A stretch of DNA of 51,592 nucleotides from Desulfovibrionaceae bacterium (GCA_017454105.1 JAFTDR010000037.1:1-51592); one strand, 5' to 3'. Positions 35,376 through 45,268 are shown, counted from the first letter of the stretch. Translations and numbers: made by a program. Notes: a model not told the origin generated them from the sequence alone.

Positions 35376-35445
35376 AGATGCTCTGCATCGCAAGGATTTC
35401 AGCTTCAAATCGCAGGGATTGAACGATATTATTGTAATCCGTACA
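35376..35445 (-). repeat. dispersed repeat R2, copy 3 (inverted)
   Basis: The reverse complement reads CGGATTACAATAATATCGTT, then GAAATCCTTGCGATGCAGAG, matching the order of blocks in 207-299 and 1942-2033. Confidence 0.5.
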
Positions 35446-35812
35446 CGTGGAAACTTTTTACACACGGCCTTAGAGAAGCCGGTACGAGAGGAACGTCAAG
35501 GGATGGGATGGTCACTGTATGACGATTTTGCCCAATTTTAGGAACACACAGAAAAAACATGAGAAATTAAAAATTTAGAGTCTTCGTAGCGCTACAGATC
35601 AGCCTTATGATAACTCACAAAAAATATAGAAAAAAAGTTGCAAATCGTATGCCTTCTATTTGATAAATAGAAAGAATAGCATTCTTAGAGCAGCACATCC
35701 ACTTTCAAAAAATAAAGGGACATTACATCATTTTAGAGTCAAAAAACTTTATAGAGCATAAAGAGAATGTCAATACGACAATTTTTATGCTTTTGAGACA
35801 CTTGACACGCAC

Positions 35813-35866
35813 AATTAGAATTCGGGAAGTTGTTAAGCACAGTGAGAGTATCCGGCCTCTTGCAAT
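35813..35866. repeat. AT-rich repeat R5, copy 1
   Basis: Matches 46904-46957: AATTC-nnn-AAGTTGTT, GAGAG-nATCnGGCCTC, TGCnAT in the same order. The second copy lies within a decayed AAA/PD-(D/E)XK gene, so this may be a stray fragment of another such gene. Confidence 0.45.
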
Positions 35867-36140
35867 CGACCAGTAAAATCGTAATAATGAGAGGAAAGAA
35901 CTGCCAAGCGAAGCGGGTGATCCGCTAATACAAGCCGCGTTCTGCGTGTACCGTCGCAAACGATGGAAAGAAACCAGCACAATGCGCACGGGACAAGCAG
36001 GAAAAAGACCTGTATTTCGGGCTCTGTTCCCGGTTTCAGGTCGCACGCCCTTTATACCCAGCTGCTACTGATTTTCCTTGGGAAGCGGAGACAAGCGGCT
36101 TCAATTGGTAGGCGCAGGGCTCACTGTGTCACGGGAACAA

Positions 36141-36224
36141 TAGTCCCACGAGAAACAAACTGACATTTTTAAGTCCAGCACTGAGTCTCGTATTGTCAAC
36201 TCCACGTAGCAACTTTTTTTATAT
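36141..36224 (-). mobile_element. MITE-like element, copy J (truncated)
   Basis: The reverse orientation block AGAAACAAACTGACATTTTT is well kept, as are TCAACTCCACGTAGCAACTT and the T-run. The outer TCTGACCGCAG part of the far end is missing. Confidence 0.65.
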
Positions 36225-36517
36225 ACTCAGCCTCATAAGGATTTTCCCCTAGGTGGAAATGTCAGCGTGTAACTCTAAGCGTCCTGCGGAAAATTACTGT
36301 GCGGTCGAGTATATGCGCGGTATAGGAAGGGCAAACCGCGCCCTTTGCCGGCTCCCTTAGAAGCGTCACGGTGAAACGACTTAAGATGGCGGCATTTGCC
36401 ACGGCCTATAGGTTTGGCGCAAGCAAGTGACGGACTCAAACGGGATGTCAGCATGAAATCCTTCGAAGAACCCATTTCCCGGCTTAAAAACCGGGGTACG
36501 CATGTCGAAAGAATTTG
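36225..36517. other. leader region of the PP-loop ATPase gene, nothing recognised
   Basis: About 290 bp. Several GC-rich short inverted repeats (for example GGGCAAACCGCGCCCTTTGCC near 36331) suggest a structured leader. I cannot match it to a known riboswitch, and no small ORF is convincing. Confidence 0.4.
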
Positions 36518-37576
36518 ATGAAAAAAACCGACGCCATTGTTCTCTTCTCTGGGGGCCTTGACAGCATACTTTGCGCCAAAATGCTTTTGGCACAGAATCT
36601 CTCTGTCCTCTGCCTCCACTTCTCCTCCCCCTTTTTCGGCAATCCCGAAAAAATTCCCCTGTGGGAGGAGCGCTACGGCCTCTCTATTGAACACAAGGAC
36701 GTAAGCAAAGCCTTTGTACAAATTCTCAAAAAACCGCGCTTTGGCTACGGAAAACGCTTAAATCCCTGTGTCGACTGCAAAATACTCCTACTTGCAAGCG
36801 CAAGGGCCGTCCTGGAAGAAAAAGGAGCGAGTATTCTTGCAACGGGCGAAGTTCTAGGCCAACGTCCCATGTCGCAGCGCAGCGACTGCCTAAACCGTAT
36901 AGCTCGCGAAGCCAATGTGACAGATGTCCTTCTGAGACCACTTTCGGCCCAGCTTCTCCCTGAGACGCGCTTTGAAAAACAGGGACTCATTGACCGCTCC
37001 CGCCTGGCCGGTATTGCCGGACGGGGCAGATCACAGCAATTGCGCCTAGCCCACGACTTTGGCATAGACGATATCCCCATGCCAAACGGCGGCTGCTCCT
37101 TAACTGAAGAAGAAAACGCGCGGCGCTACTGGCCAGTACTCACCCTGGAACCCCATGCAGGACCGCTCGATTTTCTTCTGACCCACGCAGGCAGACAGTT
37201 CTGGCAGAAGAGAGACGGACAGTCCTTCTGGCTCACCATCGGACGCCATGAGCGCGATAATGCAAAGCTTCAAAACAGCATGCAGGAGGACGACGCTCTT
37301 CTCTCCTTCCCGGCTATTCCAAGCCCTCTTGCCATAGCAAGACACGGCGCAAGCTGGCCAAAAGAGTGCCTGCTCTCAGGCGCAAGCCTGGCACTTTCCT
37401 ACGCTGTCCGGGCAATAGCCCAGAACCCAATCCAGACAGTGCGCGTCCTCACGCGAGATGGCGCGTGGGAAACTTCCTGCACGGCTGATAGAGGCGGAGA
37501 GTGGACACTGCCCCCATGGGAAAGCGTCTCTTGTGAACTGCACAAATTAAAGAAAACAAACAGTGAGGCAAGCTAG
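36518..37576 (+). CDS. PP-loop ATPase, ThiI/MnmA-like tRNA thiolation protein
   Basis: 352 aa. N-terminal PP-loop SGGLDS (about residues 11-16) for ATP pyrophosphatase activity. LNPCVDCKI (two Cys, C-x2-C) fits a sulfur-relay site, and GEVLGQRPMSQ and GGCSLTEEENARR match the deltaproteobacterial ThiI-like group often labelled tRNA 2-thiouridylase. The C-terminal 130 residues form a domain without rhodanese signature (NFACT-R2-like in relatives). It probably activates uridine in tRNA for thiolation, but the exact position is uncertain. ATG 36518 has only a weak ribosome binding site. Its stop abuts the GTG of the next gene. Confidence 0.7.
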   Translation: MKKTDAIVLFSGGLDSILCAKMLLAQNLSVLCLHFSSPFFGNPEKIPLWEERYGLSIEHKDVSKAFVQILKKPRFGYGKRLNPCVDCKILLLASARAVLEEKGASILATGEVLGQRPMSQRSDCLNRIAREANVTDVLLRPLSAQLLPETRFEKQGLIDRSRLAGIAGRGRSQQLRLAHDFGIDDIPMPNGGCSLTEEENARRYWPVLTLEPHAGPLDFLLTHAGRQFWQKRDGQSFWLTIGRHERDNAKLQNSMQEDDALLSFPAIPSPLAIARHGASWPKECLLSGASLALSYAVRAIAQNPIQTVRVLTRDGAWETSCTADRGGEWTLPPWESVSCELHKLKKTNSEAS

Positions 37577-38629
37577 GTGGACAGTCATATAGCTGTTTTT
37601 GGTGCCGAAACCGCGCTCGGCCGGGAAATTGTGAACATCGCAGCCGAAAAAGGCATAGACCGCGCGCACATGCACGCTCTGTGTGACGATGCGGCGCTTG
37701 GCGACACCGTGCCCTACGGAACAAGCGATATCACGCTGCGACGCTATGACGATACTGAAGAAACCCGTGGCCTTCTCGCAAACTGCCACGTGGCTTTTTT
37801 TTGCCTGCCCGAGGCGTCTGCAAAGCGTTTTGTTCCGCTTGCCATACAAGCCGACTGCCTTGCCATTGACACATCCCGCGCATACCGCCTTGACCCTCGC
37901 GCCCGACTTCTTGGCCCAGATCGCACAGGCGAGGCAATTATTCTCCATGAAGGCCTCATAGCGCTCCCAGGTAGCACTGCCATGGCACTTGCAACGGCCC
38001 TCCTCCCTCTCCATGAGGAAGCCGGGATCACGCGCCTACTTGTGACAAGCCTTGAATCTGTTTCTGGAGCGGGCCTTGTGGGCGTTCAGGCACTCGAAAA
38101 AGAAATTGGCGATCTCTTCTCCATGGGTGAAACAGAATCCTATACCTTCAAAAGACAGATTGCCTTCAATGTGCTTCCCGAGACTTCCAATTTCACAACT
38201 AACGATGCGACGCGCGACGAAGAAGACCTTGCCAAGGAAGTGCCCCTTCTCCTTGAAGACACAAAAATCGCTCTCCACGCAACCCGTGTCCGCGTCCCTG
38301 TCTTCTACTGCCACTCGATTGCAGTTTCCCTGACAACAAAAAAAGCCCTGTCAGCAAAAAATTGCCGGGCCATACTCGCCCAACATCCAGACACCCTCCG
38401 CGTAGTCGACAATCCTCGGGAAAACATCTACCCTACGCCTCTGGATGTTGGCGGCACAGACAAGGTCCACGTTGGCCGCATACGCCAGGATACGACAGCG
38501 GAAAACACGCTGTCCCTTTGGATTGTTTTCGACAATCTCTACGGCAAGGCATACGCCGCAGTTGACTGCGCACTCAAGCTTATTGCAAGAAACCGACTTG
38601 GCACCAACCCAACGCTCCTTATGGAATAG
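37577..38629 (+). CDS. aspartate-semialdehyde dehydrogenase-like protein lacking the catalytic Cys
   Basis: 350 aa with the Asd fold throughout: N-terminal VFGAETALGREIV (NADP loop is GAETALG), FFCLPEAS, the C-terminal half with RVRVPVFYCHS and PRENIYPTPLDVGG. The catalytic segment, NCST in active Asd, reads ALPGST (130-134), with G132 where the nucleophile Cys should be. This matches the Usg-type inactive paralogues rather than Asd. GTG 37577 directly follows the previous stop, with GAGG 7 nt upstream. Aspartate semialdehyde is needed by ADTH synthase at 27.8 kb, so a true asd should exist elsewhere. Confidence 0.8.
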   Translation: MDSHIAVFGAETALGREIVNIAAEKGIDRAHMHALCDDAALGDTVPYGTSDITLRRYDDTEETRGLLANCHVAFFCLPEASAKRFVPLAIQADCLAIDTSRAYRLDPRARLLGPDRTGEAIILHEGLIALPGSTAMALATALLPLHEEAGITRLLVTSLESVSGAGLVGVQALEKEIGDLFSMGETESYTFKRQIAFNVLPETSNFTTNDATRDEEDLAKEVPLLLEDTKIALHATRVRVPVFYCHSIAVSLTTKKALSAKNCRAILAQHPDTLRVVDNPRENIYPTPLDVGGTDKVHVGRIRQDTTAENTLSLWIVFDNLYGKAYAAVDCALKLIARNRLGTNPTLLME

Positions 38630-38974
38630 GCCTAAAGAAAAGAGCTTCTCTGGCCAATAAAAATACGCTCCCTCCCCAAAGAGTATGCTCATGAGAATCA
38701 GTCTTTTTACCAAGATTTTTATTGCGTGGTCCGGCAGCTTGCATCCCCTTGAAAAAAGAAACTTGCCAGCATACTTCAAGAAAAACTTTAAATATTAGCT
38801 TGCAATCTTGGATACTCGCGCAAGAGGGGGCGGAAAACCTTGTGTAGACAAAAAGAAATTCTTTTCACAGAAAAACTCTTCTGAAAGGCAATAGTTTTTC
38901 TTTGAAGAGCGGGCCGTACGCTCTCCCACCTTGCTGCAAACTCATCTCAGATAGACGCTAGGAACAAAAAAAAC
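38630..38974. other. intergenic region, nothing recognised
   Basis: 345 bp between the Asd-like gene and the aminotransferase. No ORF, RNA gene or clear terminator is visible. A degenerate inverted repeat with AGAAAAAC / GTTTTTCT lies near 38870-38900. Confidence 0.5.
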
Positions 38975-39925
38975 ATGGAAATACTTGACAGTGCAGCGTA
39001 TCTCACAGCCCTTATGCGCGCAGAACGCCCAGGCAAGAGTGCGATTCTCGCTTTTTACGACCACAGAGTCGGCGCCATAGGAACAGATCCAGCACACCTT
39101 CTTATTCCCCTAGACGACCATATTTGCCACCGCGGCGACGGTCTCTTTGAAAGCCTCTGTTTTCGTGACGGACGCCTCTTTGTTCTTGACGCGCACCTAG
39201 AACGCCTGCAAAACGGCGCTCAGGCCCTAGGCATCACCCCGCCCTGCACGTTTAGCGAGATTGGCGAAATCGCAATAGCCGTCGCGCGGGCAAGCAAGCT
39301 CGCAAACGGGGATCTGCGCATCTTCCTTAGCCGCGGACCGGGCGGCTTCGGCGTGTCTCCTTCTGAATGCCCGCGCGCAGGGCTCTATGTTGTCGCGATA
39401 CGCGCAAAAGAGCAGAGACCGGATCTCTACACAAAGGGGCTCACCGCCTTCACAAGTGCGATTCCCCCAAAGCAGGAATATCTTGCGCGCATCAAAAACA
39501 CAAACTATCTTCCGAATGTTTTTATGGCCAAGGAGGCGGCCGACAAAGGGATGGATGTGGCGGTTAGCTTCGATGATCAGGGAATTTTAGGCGAAGCGGC
39601 AGTTGCAAACATCGCCCTTCTTGACTGCGAGGGGACCTTCGTCTGTCCTGAATTCTCCCGCATCCTCCCAGGAACGACACTACTCCACGCCATGCGCCTT
39701 GTCGCAAAGACGGGCAAGGTGGTGCAAAAGCCAATACGCCACGAGGATCTTTTTGCCGCAGACGAGGTCGTTCTCCTCACAAGCTCGACTCTTTGCGTCG
39801 GCGTCCGGTCCTTTGACGACAAACTGCTCGGCAGAGGCGATCATCTGGGAAAACCCGGTCCTTTTGCACATATGCTCAAAGACAAATTGTGGACAAGCTA
39901 TTGCGAAAGCGGGATTCTTCTGTAA
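38975..39925 (+). CDS. pabC: class IV PLP aminotransferase, aminodeoxychorismate lyase-like
   Basis: 316 aa fold-type IV PLP enzyme. HRGDGLFES (52-60) gives the phosphate/carboxylate site. The PLP Lys is K174 in ARIKNTNYLPNVFMAKEA. GEAAVANIALL and the C-terminal LLTSSTLCVGVRSFD complete the fold. Branched-chain aminotransferase, D-alanine aminotransferase and 4-amino-4-deoxychorismate lyase share this fold; the RGDG motif and length fit PabC or DAAT best. PabC would make p-aminobenzoate from a chorismate derivative. The symbol is therefore tentative. Confidence 0.7.
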   Translation: MEILDSAAYLTALMRAERPGKSAILAFYDHRVGAIGTDPAHLLIPLDDHICHRGDGLFESLCFRDGRLFVLDAHLERLQNGAQALGITPPCTFSEIGEIAIAVARASKLANGDLRIFLSRGPGGFGVSPSECPRAGLYVVAIRAKEQRPDLYTKGLTAFTSAIPPKQEYLARIKNTNYLPNVFMAKEAADKGMDVAVSFDDQGILGEAAVANIALLDCEGTFVCPEFSRILPGTTLLHAMRLVAKTGKVVQKPIRHEDLFAADEVVLLTSSTLCVGVRSFDDKLLGRGDHLGKPGPFAHMLKDKLWTSYCESGILL

Positions 39926-40090
39926 AACTACGCAGGGCCAACTTCCCCCAAAAGCGATTTCGTATGCTTTCATGATTCTTGGCCATACAAAGCCTGGGCG
40001 TGCTTCTTATCGTACAGTCAAATGCATCCCAAGCCGAATATGCGCCTTGGCGTGTTTCTCTCGAGATAATTGCCGCTGCCAATACATCTT

Positions 40091-40112
40091 CCGCCGCACA
40101 GGGCTGCGGCGG
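40091..40112 (+). promoter_or_regulatory. GC-rich hairpin after the aminotransferase
   Basis: A perfect stem CCGCCGCA / TGCGGCGG with a 6 nt loop and no T-run. It lies between the aminotransferase and the TtuA-like gene, and may be a pause or Rho-related element. Confidence 0.45.
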
Positions 40113-40167
40113 AGCGAAGCGTTACGTGTTCACGCCCAATTCTTGACACTCTTGCTAAAGGAGTCGC

Positions 40168-41094
40168 ATGCTCTGCAGGATCTGCAAAAGGGAGGCCTGT
40201 GTTGCCTTAAAAAGCCACAATACTGCGTTCTGCTCCGACTGTTTCCTCCAATTTTTCTCCCGACAGGTTGAGCGGGGGATAGAAAAAGAGGGCCTTCTCA
40301 CGCGCGACGACAAAATCCTCGTCGCCCTCTCAGGCGGCAAGGATTCACTCTCGCTTATGCTTGAGCTTTCGCGGCAGGGCTATGCTGTGACGGGTTTTCA
40401 CCTCGATCTCGGTATCCCCAATTCGTCGGAAAAGGCGCGCGAGGCTGTCCAGGCTGTCTGTGAGAAGGAGAAACTCCCCCTTGTTGTCGAATCGCTTGCC
40501 ACGCACGACCTGGCCATTCCCGATGTCGCAGCCCACATAAGGCGGCCTATCTGCTCCGCCTGCGGCACAATCAAACGCTATTTTTTCAACCGCAAAGCCG
40601 TAGAACTCGGCATGACGGTCCTTGCGACCGGACACAATCTAGACGACGAGGTCGCGCGCCTTCTAAGCAACACACTGCGCTGGGACAAGTCCTATCTCGC
40701 AAGCCAGGGGCCAAATTTGCCAGCGGAAAACGGTTTTGTCCGCAAAGTAAAACCCCTTTGGCGTCTTACTGAATTTGAAATTGCGAACTACGCATTTCTT
40801 CAGGGCATACACAATGTCTACACAACGTGTCCGTATTCGCACGGCGCGTCCTTTTCCGTGCTGAAGGGCCTTATGCAGCGGCTTGAAGAAAAAATGCCCG
40901 GCAGAAAAATTGATTTCTACCAGGGCTTTCTTGAGCGGGGGAGGCCGCATTTCACAGCGAACAAAGAAACTCCTCCGATTACACCCTGCCCTGCCTGCTC
41001 TTGCCCAAGTTCTGCGGAAGGACTGTGTTCAGTCTGCCGGATGAAGCAAAAAATTCAGGAAGAAAAAGCGCGCTGCGCTTCTGCCACTCAATAA
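40168..41094 (+). CDS. TtuA/Ncs6-type tRNA 2-thiolation enzyme
   Basis: 308 aa. N-terminal zinc finger (C3-x2-C6, C22-x2-C25), PP-loop SGGKDS (55-60), catalytic/Fe-S cysteines C129 and C132 (PICSACG) and C221 (TTCPYS), then a C-terminal zinc finger CPACSCP and LCSVC. This is the TtuA layout, in which the three cysteines hold a 4Fe-4S cluster that carries sulfur to uridine. ATG 40168 has AAAGGAG 5 nt upstream. The sulfur donor in Thermus is the ubiquitin-like TtuB; a MoaD/ThiS-like protein is encoded at 47869-48075. Strong terminator downstream. Confidence 0.88.
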   Translation: MLCRICKREACVALKSHNTAFCSDCFLQFFSRQVERGIEKEGLLTRDDKILVALSGGKDSLSLMLELSRQGYAVTGFHLDLGIPNSSEKAREAVQAVCEKEKLPLVVESLATHDLAIPDVAAHIRRPICSACGTIKRYFFNRKAVELGMTVLATGHNLDDEVARLLSNTLRWDKSYLASQGPNLPAENGFVRKVKPLWRLTEFEIANYAFLQGIHNVYTTCPYSHGASFSVLKGLMQRLEEKMPGRKIDFYQGFLERGRPHFTANKETPPITPCPACSCPSSAEGLCSVCRMKQKIQEEKARCASATQ

Positions 41095-41096
41095 AA

Positions 41097-41147
41097 AAAG
41101 GCAAAAAAAACCTGGGAGACACTGTCTTCCAGGTTTTTTTTGCCTTT
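41097..41147. terminator. long bidirectional terminator
   Basis: A nearly perfect hairpin in which AAAGGCAAAAAAAACCTGG pairs with its complement at 41129-41147, joined by AGAC / GTCT. It serves the TtuA-like gene (+) and the hypothetical gene at 41153-41521 (-). Confidence 0.92.
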
Positions 41148-41152
41148 GTACG

Positions 41153-41521
41153 TTATCCATTGGAAATATTGAGTTCCTCGACCTCGGAAAGCGAGGGGGT
41201 CTCAGCGGCTGAAAGACCGCATAAATCCCTCACAACAAGCATAAGCATATCAAAAGGCAAGGTGACGTCTGCTTTGCCATTATTGATCACACAGTTCTCT
41301 CCGTCGACAGAGAAACGAAATGCGTGATGCGACTTTGTACCTCCGACAGAACGCACAACGTAGTAGATCTGGTCGTTGCTGTCGGTCACATAGAGTTTCT
41401 GTTTGGTTAGCTGTTTGTGTTCCTCATCAAACCAAGAGCATTCCGAATACAGGCTGCCCCGAAACGTGATAACTTCCCCGTTATCCTGAGTCAGGCTGAC
41501 CGATTCAAATTTCTTTTGCAC
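41153..41521 (-). CDS. conserved hypothetical protein
   Basis: 122 aa from GTG 41521, with GGAGAG about 6 nt upstream; a longer frame to 41638 has no start signal. The product is beta-rich: FRGSLYSECSW, QKLYVTDSNDQIYYVVRSV, HHAFRFSVDGENCVINNGKADV. It ends in an acidic tail (LSEVEELNISNG). No signal peptide or catalytic motif is visible, and I cannot name the family. It ends 6 bp before the shared terminator, which supports a real transcript. Confidence 0.6.
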   Translation of the reverse strand: MQKKFESVSLTQDNGEVITFRGSLYSECSWFDEEHKQLTKQKLYVTDSNDQIYYVVRSVGGTKSHHAFRFSVDGENCVINNGKADVTLPFDMLMLVVRDLCGLSAAETPSLSEVEELNISNG

Positions 41522-42091
41522 GGTACTCTCCGTCGCTAAAATTGAGAAAAACGTACACGGTTGCGCTTGAGAACTCCCTAAAGTCCTGTTGCATAGGCCT
41601 CGTTCTCTCCGTTTGAAAGGCTTGTAATGGCGAAACACGAAATAGAATCGTTCGGCAGGCGCATTCTGCCGTTAAAGGACACCCCCCCCTTCAACCATGT
41701 ACGTGCTGTGCAACGCCACAAGAGAACATAGAGGCGAGACCACGTTCACGTAAAAACGTTCGCTTTCGCGAAAGGGTGCAAGCACCCCCTGGTATCCATC
41801 TTTGCGCTGAACGCAGTTCACACACCGGGATCATTTACTCATACTGTATGCGGGGGTCGGCAATGCAAACACCGTCCCTCATTACGTTGAAACCACTTTA
41901 TACAAAAGTTCGAACGATTGCAAGCAAAAAAATGAAAAAAAAGCATTCTTTACAATGCAAAAAAGAGAGTATTTCTATAATTTTTCTAGAAAAACTCTAG
42001 ACTTACTTAAAAACACATTTAGTCTTATTTTATTTTATATATAGACATAATCATATCTATTGTAAAATACCACTTTTTATAAACGCCGCAC
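41522..42091. other. gene-free stretch with AT-rich end
   Basis: About 570 bp. The last 150 bp (41930-42080) is very AT-rich and contains a TCTAGAAAAACTCTAGA inverted repeat. Any promoter for the hypothetical gene would lie at 41530-41600. No gene seen. Confidence 0.5.
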
Positions 42092-42607
42092 TCACTCTGC
42101 ATCAGCTTTTTTCACATACTTCGCATAGGCTTTTGCTACAGGTGAATTAGGATCCATCGTTAAGAGATGGGCACCTGTGAGCTTCACGCGTCCTTTTGGG
42201 GGGTCGGCTACAACCTTCTTTGGCGGAGTATAGCGATCGAGGCCCTCATGACCTTTTTTTTGGTCGACAAAGAGCTTGGTGAAAGTGTTTTCCCCAAGAA
42301 AAGCATTCACACTCTCCAGGATTTCCTCTTGTCGCATATAGATTTCCTGCGCTTCCATGGGATCGGAGCAGGCGACAATCAGCATTTTTTTGTCGTGCCC
42401 AACTGGTCTTGCAAGTTCCGCAAGCTCTGGGCCAAGTACGATAGACCACGACTCCCAAAGATGCGTGAGCTTATAATGGATGCGGCTTGGGTCCAGTGCG
42501 GAGACAAAGGACAGAAAGGAGACCGGAGACGACGAAAATCCCCGCCGCTCATCAGTCTGTTTTTTTTCCTTGCCTGCTCGCCTGGATGCAGGGGCCTTTT
42601 TTGCCAT
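42092..42607 (-). CDS. DUF721 / DciA-like protein
   Basis: 171 aa. After a basic disordered N-terminus (AKKAPASRRAGKEKKQ), the DUF721 domain runs from LTHLWESWSIVLGPELAELARPV through LIVACSDPMEAQEIYMRQEEIL. DUF721 proteins of the DciA type load or regulate the replicative helicase DnaB where DnaC is absent. The C-terminus is lysine-rich and unconserved (KAYAKYVKKADAE). ATG 42607 is used. Monocistronic as far as I can see. Confidence 0.8.
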   Translation of the reverse strand: MAKKAPASRRAGKEKKQTDERRGFSSSPVSFLSFVSALDPSRIHYKLTHLWESWSIVLGPELAELARPVGHDKKMLIVACSDPMEAQEIYMRQEEILESVNAFLGENTFTKLFVDQKKGHEGLDRYTPPKKVVADPPKGRVKLTGAHLLTMDPNSPVAKAYAKYVKKADAE

Positions 42608-42885
42608 AGGTCACTCCTTGACCGTATCAAGAATATCAGATAGATATATCAGGAAAAATTGATATAGTCAGAAAGCAGTTTGCATTTGATCAAGAGGGAG
42701 ACAAGCGCTATAGCTCAAGAGAAAATGGGTAAGGCCGCGCCGCTTCTTTCGTTTCTCTTAGCCAAGACGCGCCTATACAGGCCAATTGCTTTTCGGAAAA
42801 CGCATTGCGCTTTGGTATCTCTTTGACTGAGAGAGGTTAGGCGCTCCCTCATACGAGAATCTGTTAACCGACCCTCGGGTATCCC

Positions 42886-43881
42886 ATGCAACTGCTGCAG
42901 TTTAAAGCACTCGCGGACAGCACGCGACTGCGCCTCCTCCATCTTCTCTCAAGCCACGAGTTTTCTGTCAACGAACTTGTCCGCATCCTTACGATGGGGC
43001 AGTCGAGAATATCGAGGCATCTGAAGATTTTGACTGAGGCAGGTCTTCTTCGCTACCGCCGCGACGGACTCTGGATTTTCTACTCTGTGCCCAGCGAGGG
43101 CACAGAACACGATTTTCTCTCCGCCATAGCTCCCTATATTCAAAGCACCGACGAGATGAAGAGAGATGAAAAGGAGGCCTTGGCCGTCCTTGAAGAGCGC
43201 TACGAGCGTTCGCGCGAATTCTTCGATTCCATTGCAGAAAATTGGGATGATGTAAACCAGGAAATCCTGGGTGATTTTAATCTCCCTGAGGCAATCTGTC
43301 AGGAAATGCCGCCAAAGTGCGCGACAGCCGCTGACCTTGGCTGCGGCACAGGCACAGTCCTCGCAATGATGGCTGGCCTCTGCGAACAGAGCATCGGAAT
43401 CGACAATTCCCATCGCATGCTCGAAATTTGCTCCCGCCGCTTCAAGACAGCTGACACAGGAAAAAAGCAGGTGTCCCTCAGGATAGGCGATCTCTCACAT
43501 CTGCCGGTCCGCGATCAGGAACTCGACTTCGCCTGTATAAACCTTGTTCTCCATCATATCTCTGATCCCGAAGCTGTGCTGCATGAAATTCGCCGCGCTC
43601 TCAAAAGCGGTGGAACACTCGTTCTCAGCGATTTTTTGCAGCATAGCGACGAAACCATGCGCATCAGGTATGGCGATTTGCGGCTGGGCTTCAGCCCTGA
43701 AGAACTTGAAACATGGCTCGCGCGCGCGGGCTTCCGCATCGAAAAAAAACAGGCGCATCCCGTTCACAGAGATCTCACACTTCTTCTTATCTCTGCAACC
43801 GCGTGTTCTAAACCATCAAAACACCCTCCGGGCACAAGGAATTCTCATGGCAAAAGAACTGGATTTACACCTCCCGTATAA
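42886..43881 (+). CDS. ArsR-type HTH / SAM-dependent methyltransferase fusion
   Basis: 331 aa. Residues about 3-70 form an ArsR winged helix: [23 protein letters not shown] then [17 protein letters not shown] linker leads to a class I methyltransferase (about 120-300) with motif [14 protein letters not shown] and [25 protein letters not shown]. The pair with ahcY is conserved in Desulfovibrio. The HTH could sense SAM or SAH and regulate methionine/SAM genes. It overlaps ahcY by 35 nt. The last 30 residues ([15 protein letters not shown] and on) are probably frame run-on and not functional. Confidence 0.85.
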   Translation: MQLLQFKALADSTRLRLLHLLSSHEFSVNELVRILTMGQSRISRHLKILTEAGLLRYRRDGLWIFYSVPSEGTEHDFLSAIAPYIQSTDEMKRDEKEALAVLEERYERSREFFDSIAENWDDVNQEILGDFNLPEAICQEMPPKCATAADLGCGTGTVLAMMAGLCEQSIGIDNSHRMLEICSRRFKTADTGKKQVSLRIGDLSHLPVRDQELDFACINLVLHHISDPEAVLHEIRRALKSGGTLVLSDFLQHSDETMRIRYGDLRLGFSPEELETWLARAGFRIEKKQAHPVHRDLTLLLISATACSKPSKHPPGTRNSHGKRTGFTPPV

Positions 43882-45268
43882 AGTCGCCGACTTGAAACTT
43901 GCTGACTTTGGCAAAAAAGAAATGCAGCTCTCAGAGCGCGAAATGCCGGGACTTATGGAGTGCATGCGCAAGTATAGCGGCGAGAAGCCGCTTGCTGGGC
44001 TTAAAATCGCAGGCTCCCTGCACATGACCATACAGACGGCCATGCTCATCCGAACCCTGCACGAACTCGGCGCCGATATACGGTGGGCTTCCTGCAATAT
44101 TTTCTCAACGCAGGATCACGCGGCCGCAGCCATTGCGGATCTCGGCTACGCCTCCGTTTTTGCGTGGAAGGGCGAAAGCCTTGAAGACTACTGGTGGTGC
44201 ACCGAAATGGCACTCACCTGGCCAGACGGAAGCGGGCCAGATCTGATTGTCGATGACGGAGGCGACGCGACGCTCTTTGTACACACAGGCTTTGCCGTTG
44301 AAAACGATCCCTCGCTCCTCGACAAAAAAGCGGACAACAGAGAATTCCAATGTGTCTTAGACCGTCTCGCTCTCCGCTATGCGCAAGACAAAACGCACTG
44401 GCACACAGTCGCCGGAAAAATACGCGGTGTCTCTGAGGAGACAACAACAGGCGTCCACAGACTCTACCAGATGGAGAAAGAAAACCGTCTTCTCTTCCCG
44501 GCCATCAATGTCAACGACTCTGTGACAAAGTCCAAGTTCGACAATCTCTACGGCTGCCGCGAATCGCTGGCCGACGGCATCAAACGCGCAACCGATATTA
44601 TGGTTGCTGGAAAAGTGGTTGTTGTCATGGGCTACGGTGATGTTGGCAAGGGCTGCGCGCAGTCGATGCGCGGTTTCGGGGCCCGCGTCCTCATTACCGA
44701 GATCGATCCCATCTGCGCCCTGCAGGCTGCAATGGAAGGCTACGAAGTGACCACAGTCGAAGACGCGCTTCCGATTGGCGACATCTATGTCACCTGCACC
44801 GGCAATTACCACGTGATAACCGGCGAACACATGGAAAAGATGAAGGATGAGGCCATTGTCTGCAATATAGGCCATTTTGACAGTGAAATCGACATGTCCT
44901 ACTTGGAGAAGACAGAAGGCGTAACCAAGATGCAGATTAAGCCGCAGGTCGACAAATGGACACTGAAATCCGGCCGCAGCATAATCGTTCTTGCCGAAGG
45001 TCGCCTTGTCAACCTCGGCTGCGCAACAGGTCACCCAAGCTTCGTTATGTCCAACAGTTTCACAAACCAGACGCTTGCTCAGATGAAACTCGCGAAGGAA
45101 AAGCTTGAGAAAAAGGTCTATACCCTGCCCAAGGAACTTGACGAGGAGGTTGCCCGCCTCCATCTCGGAAGACTTGGGGCCAAGCTCACAAAGTTGACTG
45201 AAGAGCAGGCCCGCTATATCGGCGTAAATGTGAACGGCCCCTACAAGCACGATCTCTACCGCTACTAA
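43847..45268 (+). CDS. ahcY: adenosylhomocysteinase (SAH hydrolase)
   Basis: 473 aa, normal for the bacterial form with the extra insertion. It hydrolyses SAH to adenosine and homocysteine, relieving methyltransferase inhibition. Visible: [51 protein letters not shown], the NAD loop [26 protein letters not shown] and the C-terminal [11 protein letters not shown] 43847 has AAGGAAT before it; an in-frame extension to 43544 overlaps the methyltransferase frame. It uses the product of reactions fed by metK at 17-18 kb. Confidence 0.97.
   Translation: MAKELDLHLPYKVADLKLADFGKKEMQLSEREMPGLMECMRKYSGEKPLAGLKIAGSLHMTIQTAMLIRTLHELGADIRWASCNIFSTQDHAAAAIADLGYASVFAWKGESLEDYWWCTEMALTWPDGSGPDLIVDDGGDATLFVHTGFAVENDPSLLDKKADNREFQCVLDRLALRYAQDKTHWHTVAGKIRGVSEETTTGVHRLYQMEKENRLLFPAINVNDSVTKSKFDNLYGCRESLADGIKRATDIMVAGKVVVVMGYGDVGKGCAQSMRGFGARVLITEIDPICALQAAMEGYEVTTVEDALPIGDIYVTCTGNYHVITGEHMEKMKDEAIVCNIGHFDSEIDMSYLEKTEGVTKMQIKPQVDKWTLKSGRSIIVLAEGRLVNLGCATGHPSFVMSNSFTNQTLAQMKLAKEKLEKKVYTLPKELDEEVARLHLGRLGAKLTKLTEEQARYIGVNVNGPYKHDLYRY

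Larger units (their letters stand above)
35028..36140. other. gene-free repeat region
   Basis: No gene seen. It contains R2-related segments (35241-35305, 35376-35445), an AT-rich patch (35560-35860) and a segment of about 50 bp shared with 46904-46957. Confidence 0.5.

Noticed and set aside
36225..36517. Riboswitch in the leader of the PP-loop ATPase gene
   Set aside because: Hairpins are present, but no GEMM, TPP, cobalamin or other core motif could be matched.
42608..42885. SAH or SAM riboswitch before the HTH/methyltransferase-ahcY genes
   Set aside because: No match to the conserved cores of known SAM or SAH riboswitches that I could recognise by eye.
43544..43846. N-terminal extension of ahcY
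   Set aside because: The extension reads the methyltransferase gene in another frame; conserved SAH hydrolase sequence begins after ATG 43847.
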